Assembly: GCA_905215615.1 (NCBI GenBank) | Contig: CAJMQM010000008.1 | Span: forward strand, 1-22,947 | DNA length: 22,947 bases | DNA from: an uncultured bacterium | GTDB lineage: Bacteria > Bacillota > Clostridia > TANB77 > CAG-508 | Reading direction: 5' to 3' | Shown: positions 8,949 to 15,040 of the stretch, one piece after another | How the letters are laid out: each line of letters begins with the position of its first letter | Position numbering within the stretch: position 1 is the first letter of the stretch | Notes under the pieces: generated by a model | Told to the model about the DNA's origin: nothing | The model's input: only the letters and a program-made list of their open reading frames with translations | The model's database searches: none | Translations under genes and position numbers: made by a program

Positions 8949-9758
8949 ATGAACCAAATATTATGTAATTTTCAAAATAATAACAAAAATAAGAAACATG
9001 ACAATAACAAAAGAAATATAAAAAATATAAATAGTTATGGCAATAATATTAATAACAATATAAATAATATAAATAAAATAAATGATAACAAGAATTATAA
9101 CAGTAATACTGAAATTAAAGAAAATTACATCAATAAAACTAATAAAATAAATTCTAAAATACTTAATAAATATAAAGTACAGCTTTTTGGTTCTATTGCT
9201 ATATTTGTAATAGCTATGTTATTTTTAATTAACAACATTATTTCTTATAGTCAAAAAGAAAACTTATCTAAAAATCTTTTAAGCTCTATAAATGTTACTA
9301 GATTATATTCTAACGAGCAAGATTATACAGGTACCGAGATTTTAGAACAAGAAAATACTTATGAAGAAGACCCTTTTGTTATTGGAATTCTTCAAATTGA
9401 AAAAATAAATGTAAACTACCCCATTTTGTCTTCTACATCAAGAGAATTATTAAAAGTTTCTCTTTGCAGATGTGCTGGTCCAATGCCAAACGAAATAGGA
9501 AACCTATGTATTGCTGGTCATAACTTAGTAGATTATAAGTTATTCAGTAGATTAAATGAAATAAATCTAAGAGACATTGTAAAAATATATGATTTAGACG
9601 GAAACATGTGTGAATATGAAATTTATAAAAAATACGAAGTTGTACCTACAGATTTATCTTGTTTAGAGCAAAACACTAATGGCAATAAAATAATAACTCT
9701 TTTAACTTGTAATAATGTAAATGGTAAACGTTTAATTGTTGTAGGAAAACAAATATAA
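8949..9758 (+). CDS. Sortase with Asn-rich cytoplasmic N-terminal extension
   Basis: This membrane transpeptidase cleaves an LPxTG-type signal and joins the protein to the cell wall. It has one membrane segment at about residues 79-99 and an extracellular beta-barrel domain with catalytic H191 (AGHNLVDYKLFSRL), C254 (TLLTCNN) and R261 (GKRLIVVG). The 269 residues fit a single-domain sortase, class D-like by its TLxTC context, though the class is inferred. The first 75 residues, ahead of the membrane segment, are very unusual: almost only Asn, Lys and Ile, with runs such as GNNINNNINNINKIN. The ATG follows AGAAAGGA. The LPQTG gene lies convergent just downstream, making it the obvious substrate. 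Confidence 0.92.
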   Translation: MNQILCNFQNNNKNKKHDNNKRNIKNINSYGNNINNNINNINKINDNKNYNSNTEIKENYINKTNKINSKILNKYKVQLFGSIAIFVIAMLFLINNIISYSQKENLSKNLLSSINVTRLYSNEQDYTGTEILEQENTYEEDPFVIGILQIEKINVNYPILSSTSRELLKVSLCRCAGPMPNEIGNLCIAGHNLVDYKLFSRLNEINLRDIVKIYDLDGNMCEYEIYKKYEVVPTDLSCLEQNTNGNKIITLLTCNNVNGKRLIVVGKQI

Positions 9759-9849
9759 TTATTTAATAAATAATAAAAAGTAAAAGCACAAAACACAAAC
9801 AGCAAAATAAAATTTAAAAGTATTGAAATATATTATAAATTTAAAATGC

Positions 9850-9886
9850 AAAAAGAATTATGTTCTATTTTAACATAATTCTTTTT
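9850..9886. terminator. Bidirectional intrinsic terminator between sortase and LPQTG genes
   Basis: A perfect 15-bp stem (9850-9864 and 9872-9886) surrounds a 7-base loop, with a five-A run at its left foot and a five-T run at its right foot, so it reads as stem plus T-run on either strand. It lies between two convergent genes. Confidence 0.85.
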
Positions 9887-9906
9887 ATATTTATATAATT
9901 CATTTT

Positions 9907-10287
9907 TTATTTTTCATTATATTTTCTAATTTTCGCATATGCAAATACTGCTGAAGCAACACATAATACTATAAAGAACATTATTGTAATATCTTCTGTT
10001 AAACCTGTTTGTGGAAGTCTTTCTGTATTATTTGTAACATTGTTTCCAGTTGTGTTGTTTGTTGTATTATTTGTACTTGTATTAGTGCTTCCAGTTGTAT
10101 TATTTGATGTTAGTGTTGGAAGCTCTGTATTTCCTGTTGTACTTGTGGTATTTGTTGTATTAGTTTGAGATGCATTATTAAGTGCATTTGCTATATCTAA
10201 TTGTGTTGCACTTACTACGCTTTGTAGAACAAATAAACTAAGTACTACAATTAACATAATTAACATAATTTTTTTCATTTTCTTCAT
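9907..10287 (-). CDS. Small LPQTG cell-wall-anchored Thr/Asn-rich protein
   Basis: The protein has 126 residues: a signal peptide (residues 1-27, MKKMKK start, hydrophobic core, VSA cleavage site), a short segment TQLDIANALNNASQ, a Thr/Asn/Gly/Ser-rich stretch (about residues 42-88), the sorting motif LPQTG at 91-95, a hydrophobic segment (about 99-117) and a basic tail KIRKYNEK. After processing only about 67 residues would remain on the wall, nearly all of it flexible stalk with no folded domain. It may be a spacer, a glycosylation scaffold or a carrier for the short N-terminal peptide; these roles are guesses. A GGAGAAGG ribosome binding site and a consensus promoter upstream suggest real and strong expression. 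It is the only sorting-signal protein in the window and is convergent with the sortase. Confidence 0.9.
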   Translation of the reverse strand: MKKMKKIMLIMLIVVLSLFVLQSVVSATQLDIANALNNASQTNTTNTTSTTGNTELPTLTSNNTTGSTNTSTNNTTNNTTGNNVTNNTERLPQTGLTEDITIMFFIVLCVASAVFAYAKIRKYNEK

Positions 10288-10391
10288 AATTTACCTTCTC
10301 CTTCTTCTTTCGATATTTCTTTACCTATATTATTAATTATTTTCATAAATTTATGCACAAAAGCAATGAAAATAATTCCCTTACTCTTAAT

Positions 10392-10420
10392 ATTTTATAA
10401 TTAAATAACTATATAGTCAA
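10392..10420 (-). promoter_or_regulatory. SigA-type promoter for the LPQTG gene
   Basis: On the minus strand TTGACT (10420-10415) is followed after exactly 17 bases by TAAAAT (10397-10392). The leader to the start codon is about 100 bases. Confidence 0.75.
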
Positions 10421-10469
10421 GTATTTTTTGTCATTTTTTTATTTTTTTTGCAATTTTTTAACTATTACC

Positions 10470-11561
10470 TTAAATATTAAATCTAAATAAAACAATATCT
10501 CCGTCTTGCATTATATATTCTTTGCCTTCCATCCTAACTAAGCCTTTTTCTTTTGCAATATTCATTGAACCACATTTTATTAGGTCATTATAAGAAACTA
10601 CTTCTGCTTTAATAAAGCCTCTTTCTATATCAGAGTGAATTTTACCTGCTGCTTGTGGTGCTTTTGTTCCTTTTTTTATAGTCCATGCTCTTACTTCTGG
10701 TTCGCCTGCTGTAAGAAAAGACATTAACCCTAATAAGTCGTAGCTTTTCTTTACAACTTTATTTAGTCCAGACTCTTCCAATCCTAAGGCATCTAGCATT
10801 TCTTTTTCATCATTTTCGTCTAAACTTGAAAGTTCTTCTTCTATTTTAACACATAATGGCACAACTTCTGCATTTTCATTTTTTGCATAATCAATAACTT
10901 GTTTTACATATTTATCGTTTTCTGCATCTGAAAGTTGTTCCTCAGACACATTAGCAATATACAAAATTGGCTTAATTGTTAATAAAAATGCATCTTTTAC
11001 AATTTCTTTTTCATCTTCATTTAAACTTAGTGTTCTAACAGATAATCCATTTTCAAGTGTTTGTTTTACTTTTTCAAATACATCTAATTCTTCTTGATAT
11101 TTTTTATCTGCTTTTATTTTTTTCTTTACATTATCTATTCTTTTATTAACAGTTTCTAAATCTGCGAATATAAGCTCTAGGTTAATAGTTTCTATATCTC
11201 TAATTGGATTTATACTTCCATCTACATGTATTACATTACTATCTTCAAAACATCTAACAACTTCTACTATACTGTCTACTTCTCTTATATGAGATAAAAA
11301 CTTATTTCCCAGTCCTTCTCCCTTGCTTGCACCTTTTACTAAACCTGCAATGTCCACAAACTCAATGACTGCATGTGTTACCTTTTGTGGGTTATACATT
11401 TCTGCTAGTTTATCTAATCTCTCATCTGGCACTGGTACTACCCCAATATTAGGCTCTATTGTACAAAATGGATAATTTGCACACTCAGCCCCTGCTTTTG
11501 TAATGGCATTAAATAATGTGCTTTTTCCTACATTTGGAAGTCCAACTATTCCCATTTTCAT
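10470..11561 (-). CDS. ychF: Redox-regulated ATPase YchF (Obg-family P-loop protein)
   Basis: YchF is a universally conserved ribosome-associated ATPase of the Obg family, linked to stress responses. Visible features are the P-loop GLPNVGKST, the G3 motif DIAGLVKGASKGEGLG, the non-GTPase form of the G4 motif (ANVSE in place of NKxD, which gives ATP preference), a helical coiled-coil insert, and the C-terminal TGS domain ending MQDGDIVLFRF. I start it at the ATG at 11561, eight bases after GAGG, giving 363 residues, the usual family length. An ATG ten codons further upstream lacks a good ribosome binding site. Confidence 0.96.
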   Translation of the reverse strand: MKMGIVGLPNVGKSTLFNAITKAGAECANYPFCTIEPNIGVVPVPDERLDKLAEMYNPQKVTHAVIEFVDIAGLVKGASKGEGLGNKFLSHIREVDSIVEVVRCFEDSNVIHVDGSINPIRDIETINLELIFADLETVNKRIDNVKKKIKADKKYQEELDVFEKVKQTLENGLSVRTLSLNEDEKEIVKDAFLLTIKPILYIANVSEEQLSDAENDKYVKQVIDYAKNENAEVVPLCVKIEEELSSLDENDEKEMLDALGLEESGLNKVVKKSYDLLGLMSFLTAGEPEVRAWTIKKGTKAPQAAGKIHSDIERGFIKAEVVSYNDLIKCGSMNIAKEKGLVRMEGKEYIMQDGDIVLFRFNI

Positions 11562-11620
11562 AGTATTTTCCTCTTTTCTTCTAATAATCATTTATAATAT
11601 TCTCTTGACATTTTCCAATA

Positions 11621-11843
11621 TCAAATAAATTTTTTATCATGTTCTTGTAATCGGTATTCTACATTTTTTGAACTGGTCGCAAATTGCGACCAGTTATTTT
11701 CCTGACCAAAATTCAAAATTTTAGTTTGTCTTTTTAAACTTTTAACTTCTTCCTCTGTTAGTTGAAAACAAAACTTTTCTAGAAACTTATCAACATTTTT
11801 TTACTGCTTTATTCACATTTTTAATCTCATAATGATATAACAT
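11621..11843 (-). pseudogene. Decayed ORF6N-domain (phage-type) gene fragment
   Basis: Minus-strand translation from 11843 gives MLYHYEIKNVNKAVKK and then a stop. A one-base shift at a seven-A run continues it as NVDKFLEKFCFQLTEEEVKS, then NNWSQFATSSKNVEYRLQEH and DKKFI, stop at 11621. This matches the order of an ORF6N domain (LYxxETKxxNxAVKxNxxxFxxxFxFQLT, then SQFATSS) followed directly by the RLxEHDKKF segment normally found after it, so the middle (the RRYxPYAFTEQG region) seems deleted. Start, frame and interior are all damaged. ORF6N proteins are typical of phages and integrated elements. The fragment begins 9 bases from the 3' end of the tRNA-Thr gene, a common integration target. A 25-base near-perfect palindrome (11671-11695) lies inside the part encoding NWSQFATS. 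Confidence 0.7.
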
Positions 11844-11851
11844 TACTACAA

Positions 11852-11927
11852 TGGAGCTTCCAGCCAGAATCGAACTGGCGACCCCAGCCTTACCATGGCT
11901 GTGCTCTACCTACTGAGCTATAGAAGC
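11852..11927 (-). tRNA. tRNA-Thr (anticodon GGU)
   Basis: The reverse complement folds as a full cloverleaf: acceptor GCTTCTA/TGGAAGC with one G-U pair, D arm GCTC-AGTAGGTA-GAGC, anticodon stem CAGCC/GGCTG with loop ATGGTAA (T33, anticodon GGT), a five-base variable loop, T arm GCCAG-TTCGATT-CTGGC, discriminator T and an encoded CCA end. It reads ACC and ACU codons. It lies between sigH and the ORF6N fragment. Confidence 0.96.
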
Positions 11928-11939
11928 ATTTATGCATTT

Positions 11940-11969
11940 TATATGGAGATAACATATTATCTCCATATA
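11940..11969 (-). terminator. 12-bp hairpin between sigH and tRNA-Thr
   Basis: TATATGGAGATA (11940-11951) and TATCTCCATATA (11958-11969) form a perfect stem with a 6-base loop, 14 bases after the sigH stop. A long T-run is lacking, so it may be a terminator for sigH or a processing/stability hairpin separating the mRNA from the tRNA. Confidence 0.55.
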
Positions 11970-11983
11970 TGAATTTATATAAT

Positions 11984-12640
11984 TTATTCTTCTTTTAATG
12001 TTAAATCTTTTATTGCTTTTTTCCTTATTCTTTGAATAGCATTATCTACTGATTTAACTGGTGCATCTAACTTTTCTGCTATCTGCACATAGCTTTCGCC
12101 TTGTACGTACCTATTTAGCACCTTTTTCTCAAACTTGCTTAAAGATTTATCTATTGCTGTTTCCACACTTTTATAATATTCTTTTTTGGTAAGGGTATCA
12201 AGAGGGTCTTCTATTGTATCATTGTTAAATATTTCTATAACAGTTGTATCATTGTCATCTTCGTCTGTATCATATGCGTTCATATTTAAAGACAAATAAG
12301 AGTTAAGTGGCATATGTTTTTGTCTATTAGAAGTTTTTATAGCAGTTATTAATTGCCTATCTATACATAAATTTGCAAAAGATTTAAAACTATTATTTTG
12401 GTCTGGACTATAACATTTAATTGCTTTAAACAAGCCTATTAATCCTTCTTGGATTATATCGTCTTTTTCTGCTCCAGCAATATAATATTTACTTACCTTA
12501 ATGTTAACAAGATTTCTATACCTGTTTATAAGGTAATTTGTAGCTAATTTATCACCAGACCTAATTATTTCTACTAGTTCTTCATCTGTCTTTTTACTAT
12601 AGTCTATATCCGACGAATAAAATATTTTTGTATTGTCCAT
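11984..12640 (-). CDS. sigH: RNA polymerase sigma factor SigH (stationary phase/sporulation)
   Basis: SigH directs transcription at the onset of sporulation in endospore formers. The 218 residues match the family length. Region 2 is seen in GAEKDDIIQEGLIGLFKAI and the region after it in FKSFANLCIDRQLITAIKT plus RQKHMPLNSYLSL, which is highly characteristic of SigH. Region 4 ends the protein, with the helix-turn-helix SYVQIAEKLDAPVKSVDNAI. An acidic linker (DTDEDDNDTT) separates the two, as in other members. An AGGAGG ribosome binding site lies 12 bases before the ATG. A consensus SigA promoter precedes it, divergent from rqcH. tRNA-Thr follows downstream. Confidence 0.95.
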   Translation of the reverse strand: MDNTKIFYSSDIDYSKKTDEELVEIIRSGDKLATNYLINRYRNLVNIKVSKYYIAGAEKDDIIQEGLIGLFKAIKCYSPDQNNSFKSFANLCIDRQLITAIKTSNRQKHMPLNSYLSLNMNAYDTDEDDNDTTVIEIFNNDTIEDPLDTLTKKEYYKSVETAIDKSLSKFEKKVLNRYVQGESYVQIAEKLDAPVKSVDNAIQRIRKKAIKDLTLKEE

Positions 12641-12674
12641 ATAATAGTGCTACCTCCTGAAGTTTTACTATCTC

Positions 12675-12704
12675 ATTATAGCCCATTATTTCGGCTAATG
12701 TCAA
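12675..12704 (-). promoter_or_regulatory. SigA-type promoter for sigH
   Basis: On the minus strand TTGACA (12704-12699) is followed after 18 bases by TATAAT (12680-12675), both perfect consensus hexamers, about 35 bases before the sigH start codon. Confidence 0.85.
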
Positions 12705-12713
12705 TAGTAGTAA

Positions 12714-12742
12714 TTGATATTTTGCTTAAATTATGTTATAAA
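12714..12742 (+). promoter_or_regulatory. SigA-type promoter for rqcH
   Basis: TTGATA (12714-12719), a 17-base spacer and TATAAA (12737-12742). It starts only 10 bases from the sigH -35 element on the other strand, so the two promoters are back to back. It also rules out the in-frame ATG at 12714 as the rqcH start. Confidence 0.8.
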
Positions 12743-12776
12743 TTTATATGTTAGTATTTTTGAAAGGAACATAATT

Positions 12777-14513
12777 ATGGCTTTTGATGGTTTAGTAATA
12801 AAAGGAATTATTAGTGAATTAAATAACTCTATTTTAAATAGTCGTGTAGAAAAAGTTTATCAACCAAATCAAGATGAGTTATTGTTTAAATTATATGGAA
12901 CAGGCGGAAAATTCAACTTAAGAATTGTTACTTCTTCTGATAATTATAGAATACATTTAACAAATTCTATAAAAAGTAACCCTTCTACTGCTCCTAATTT
13001 TTGTATGGTTCTAAGAAAATATCTTTCAAGTGCCCGTATACGTGCAATATACACAAATGGTTTAGAAAGAACAGTTTTTATTAATTTTGACACTATGACA
13101 GAAGAAAAACAATTAACCCAATACACTCTTGTTATTGAGCTAATGGGTAAATATAGTAATGTTATATTAATAAATTCTAATAACATAATTGTAAATTCTT
13201 TAAAACATTTTAGGCAAGGTGACACTTCTGAAAGAAATATTCTTCCAGGTTACAAATATGAAGAAATAAAATCTGATAAGTGTGATATAACACAAAATTC
13301 ATCTCCAGATGAGTTTATAAATAAAATAAAAGAAAACTATAATATAAGTGAAAATAATGTATACAATTCTAGTTTAATAAATATTTTTTCTAACGAAATA
13401 ATTGGTGTTAGCAAATTATTTGTTAAATATTCTCTTAATAAATTAGGGTTTGAGGACAAAGTTTCAAATACCACATTAACAAAAATGTATGAATATATCT
13501 ATAATTTATATAAAAACATAGACAAGTTGGTTTGTATAGATTACGAGAAAGACTATACAACTGAGTTATTACAAGAAAAAGAAAATACACTTCAAATAAA
13601 TAATTTTGTAGATAATTTTTATGGTAAAAAAGAAGAAAGTCAAGAGTTTATTTTATACAGAAATAGCTTACTAAAACTAATTCTAAATAAAGTAAAAAAA
13701 CTTACAAATAAGTTAACAAGCGTTAATAAGAAAATTGCTGAGTGTAATAATATGGACACTTACAAATTATATGGAGAATTAATAGTAAACAACATGTATA
13801 AAATTAATGATTCGCATTTAGATAATATAACATTAAACAATTATTACACAGGAGAAGATATAAATATTCCATTAGACAAAAGTCTTTCTCCATATAATAA
13901 TGCTCAAAAATACTTTAAAAAATATAATAAATTAAAAAACGCTCTATCTATTGTAAAAGACCAAGAAATTGAAATTCAAGAGCAAATTTCATATTTAGAA
14001 AGTATAGTATATGAATTAGAAGAAGCAAATACAATAGAAGAAATAACCGAAGTTTACGATGAAATTTCAAATAATGTGCTAATAAAAAATATTAGCCCTC
14101 AAAAGCAAAACAAAGTAAATGTAAAAATGAAAAAGCCTAATAATAGGCTATATAAATATGATAAAGAGCAATTTATTCGCTTTAAAATTGACGAATTTGA
14201 TGTATTTGTTGGAAAAAACAATGTTCAAAATGACTATTTAACATTAAAATTTGCAAATGATGATGATTTATGGTTTCATACAAAAGATATTCATGGTAGC
14301 CATGTAATATTAAGAATTAATGGAAAAGCACCTTCTCAAGAAGTAATTAATAAAGTGGCTTCTATAACAGCTAAGTACAGTAAAGCAAAATTTTCTTCAA
14401 ATGTACCAGTTGATTATACATGCGTAAAATATGTTAAAAAGCCAAATAAAGCAAAACCTGGCATGGTTATATATACCCATGAACAAACTGTAAATGTACA
14501 GCCAGAAAAATAA
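12777..14513 (+). CDS. rqcH: RqcH, ribosome quality control factor (NFACT family)
   Basis: RqcH binds the peptidyl-tRNA-obstructed 50S subunit and recruits tRNA-Ala to add a C-terminal alanine tail that marks stalled peptides for degradation. Older annotations call it a fibronectin-binding protein. The 578 residues show NFACT-N (MAFDGLVIKGIISEL, PNFCMVLRKYL), HhH and long coiled-coil parts (about 300-450) and a C-terminal NFACT-R domain with DLWFHTKDIHGSHV and GMVIYTHEQTV. The start is the ATG at 12777 after GAAAGGA; a more upstream ATG overlaps the promoter. The Asp-Arg pair needed for tail synthesis in the Bacillus protein (D97/R98) is Glu97-Arg98 here, at exactly the same positions. Confidence 0.94.
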   Translation: MAFDGLVIKGIISELNNSILNSRVEKVYQPNQDELLFKLYGTGGKFNLRIVTSSDNYRIHLTNSIKSNPSTAPNFCMVLRKYLSSARIRAIYTNGLERTVFINFDTMTEEKQLTQYTLVIELMGKYSNVILINSNNIIVNSLKHFRQGDTSERNILPGYKYEEIKSDKCDITQNSSPDEFINKIKENYNISENNVYNSSLINIFSNEIIGVSKLFVKYSLNKLGFEDKVSNTTLTKMYEYIYNLYKNIDKLVCIDYEKDYTTELLQEKENTLQINNFVDNFYGKKEESQEFILYRNSLLKLILNKVKKLTNKLTSVNKKIAECNNMDTYKLYGELIVNNMYKINDSHLDNITLNNYYTGEDINIPLDKSLSPYNNAQKYFKKYNKLKNALSIVKDQEIEIQEQISYLESIVYELEEANTIEEITEVYDEISNNVLIKNISPQKQNKVNVKMKKPNNRLYKYDKEQFIRFKIDEFDVFVGKNNVQNDYLTLKFANDDDLWFHTKDIHGSHVILRINGKAPSQEVINKVASITAKYSKAKFSSNVPVDYTCVKYVKKPNKAKPGMVIYTHEQTVNVQPEK

Positions 14514-14550
14514 ATTTTTGAAAATATCTGATTTTTTTACCAAATAACAT

Positions 14551-14594
14551 AAATGGAGTGACTGTTCCATATTATAGGACCAGTCACTCCATTT
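14551..14594. terminator. Strong 14-bp hairpin between convergent rqcH and the high-GC gene
   Basis: AAATGGAGTGACTG (14551-14564) and its exact complement (14581-14594) enclose a 16-base loop with a further TCC/GGA pairing. It abuts the stop codon of the minus-strand gene at 14596 and lies 37 bases after the rqcH stop, so it probably ends both transcripts. A-runs and T-runs flank it only loosely. Confidence 0.75.
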
Positions 14595-14595
14595 G

Positions 14596-14892
14596 TTAGT
14601 TGTAGAAAGCTACGATGTTAAAAGATTTCGCCGGAAACCCAGTCTTCTCGGACATCGCGTTAGCGATCTTCTCGCGGTCTTCCTTTTTGAGGACACCGCC
14701 AAGGTAGAGATACCATCCGTTCAAGTTGGGGCGCACCTCTTCAATCGAGGTTCCTCTGTAGTGCAGCTCACGCAGCACTTTGTTCAGTGTTTTGCTGATG
14801 CCATCGTTGTCGCTCTTGAAAGCGTTATACCCAGCCGCTTCGGCTGACCGCTCCATTGCCTCGATGGTGTTCTCGGACATTGCAAAAGTCAT
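14596..14892 (-). CDS. Unknown 98-residue protein encoded by a high-GC, probably acquired gene
   Basis: I do not recognise the family. The 98-residue protein is soluble, with no signal peptide or membrane segment. An N-terminal helical, acidic stretch (MSENTIEAMERSAEAAGYNA) is followed by a lysine/leucine helix (SKTLNKVLRELHYRG), a compact NLNGWYLYLGG segment and a C-terminal helix (KKEDREKIANAMSEK) ending in FNIVAFYN. The codon and base use are sharply unlike all neighbours: about half G+C, with GC-ending codons such as GCG, CTG-type complements and CGC. I chose the ATG at 14892, eight bases after GGAAGGAG; a GTG six codons upstream overlaps that site. It has its own consensus promoter and a hairpin directly at its stop codon, so it is a one-gene transcription unit. 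A leader hairpin CCGA-GAAA-TCGG lies at 14923-14934. A recent transfer from a higher-GC relative is inferred. Confidence 0.75.
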   Translation of the reverse strand: MTFAMSENTIEAMERSAEAAGYNAFKSDNDGISKTLNKVLRELHYRGTSIEEVRPNLNGWYLYLGGVLKKEDREKIANAMSEKTGFPAKSFNIVAFYN

Positions 14893-14943
14893 CTTTTTAA
14901 CTCCTTCCACAAATTTATATAGCCGATTTCTCGGACTTTACTT

Positions 14944-14972
14944 ATTATACCACTTTTTTTCAAAAAAGTCAA
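14944..14972 (-). promoter_or_regulatory. Consensus promoter for the high-GC gene
   Basis: On the minus strand TTGACT (14972-14967) is followed after 17 bases by TATAAT (14949-14944). The -35 hexamer overlaps the last bases of the fucO terminator stem. About 50 bases of leader follow, with a small GAAA-tetraloop hairpin. Confidence 0.85.
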
Positions 14973-15001
14973 AACGATAGAAATATATTCTATCGTTTTG
15001 A
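14969..15001 (-). terminator. Intrinsic terminator of fucO
   Basis: A perfect 14-bp stem (14969-14982 and 14988-15001, TCAAAACGATAGAA and its complement) with a 5-base loop is followed on the minus strand by CTTTTTT, the classic stem plus T-run. It lies 39 bases after the fucO stop. Confidence 0.85.
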
Positions 15002-15040
15002 TGAAAAGTATTATCAATAAACCCATATTTATAAATACAA

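Noticed and set aside
8950..9180. Repetitive AATAAT-type tract as a CRISPR or satellite repeat
   Set aside because: There are no evenly spaced identical repeats; it is low-complexity coding sequence for the Asn-rich sortase tail.
10020..10150. Repeated TTTCCAGTTGT-type segments in the LPQTG gene as a mobile repeat
   Set aside because: They encode the Thr/Asn-rich stalk in frame and are explained by its low-complexity composition.
11671..11695. Palindrome as an intrinsic terminator for tRNA-Thr
   Set aside because: No T-run follows on the minus strand and the sequence reads as part of the ORF6N coding remnant, so it is reported only as a palindrome.
14593..14847. Plus-strand open frame opposite the high-GC gene
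   Set aside because: The minus strand has the promoter, ribosome binding site and terminator; the plus frame has none and starts inside the hairpin end.
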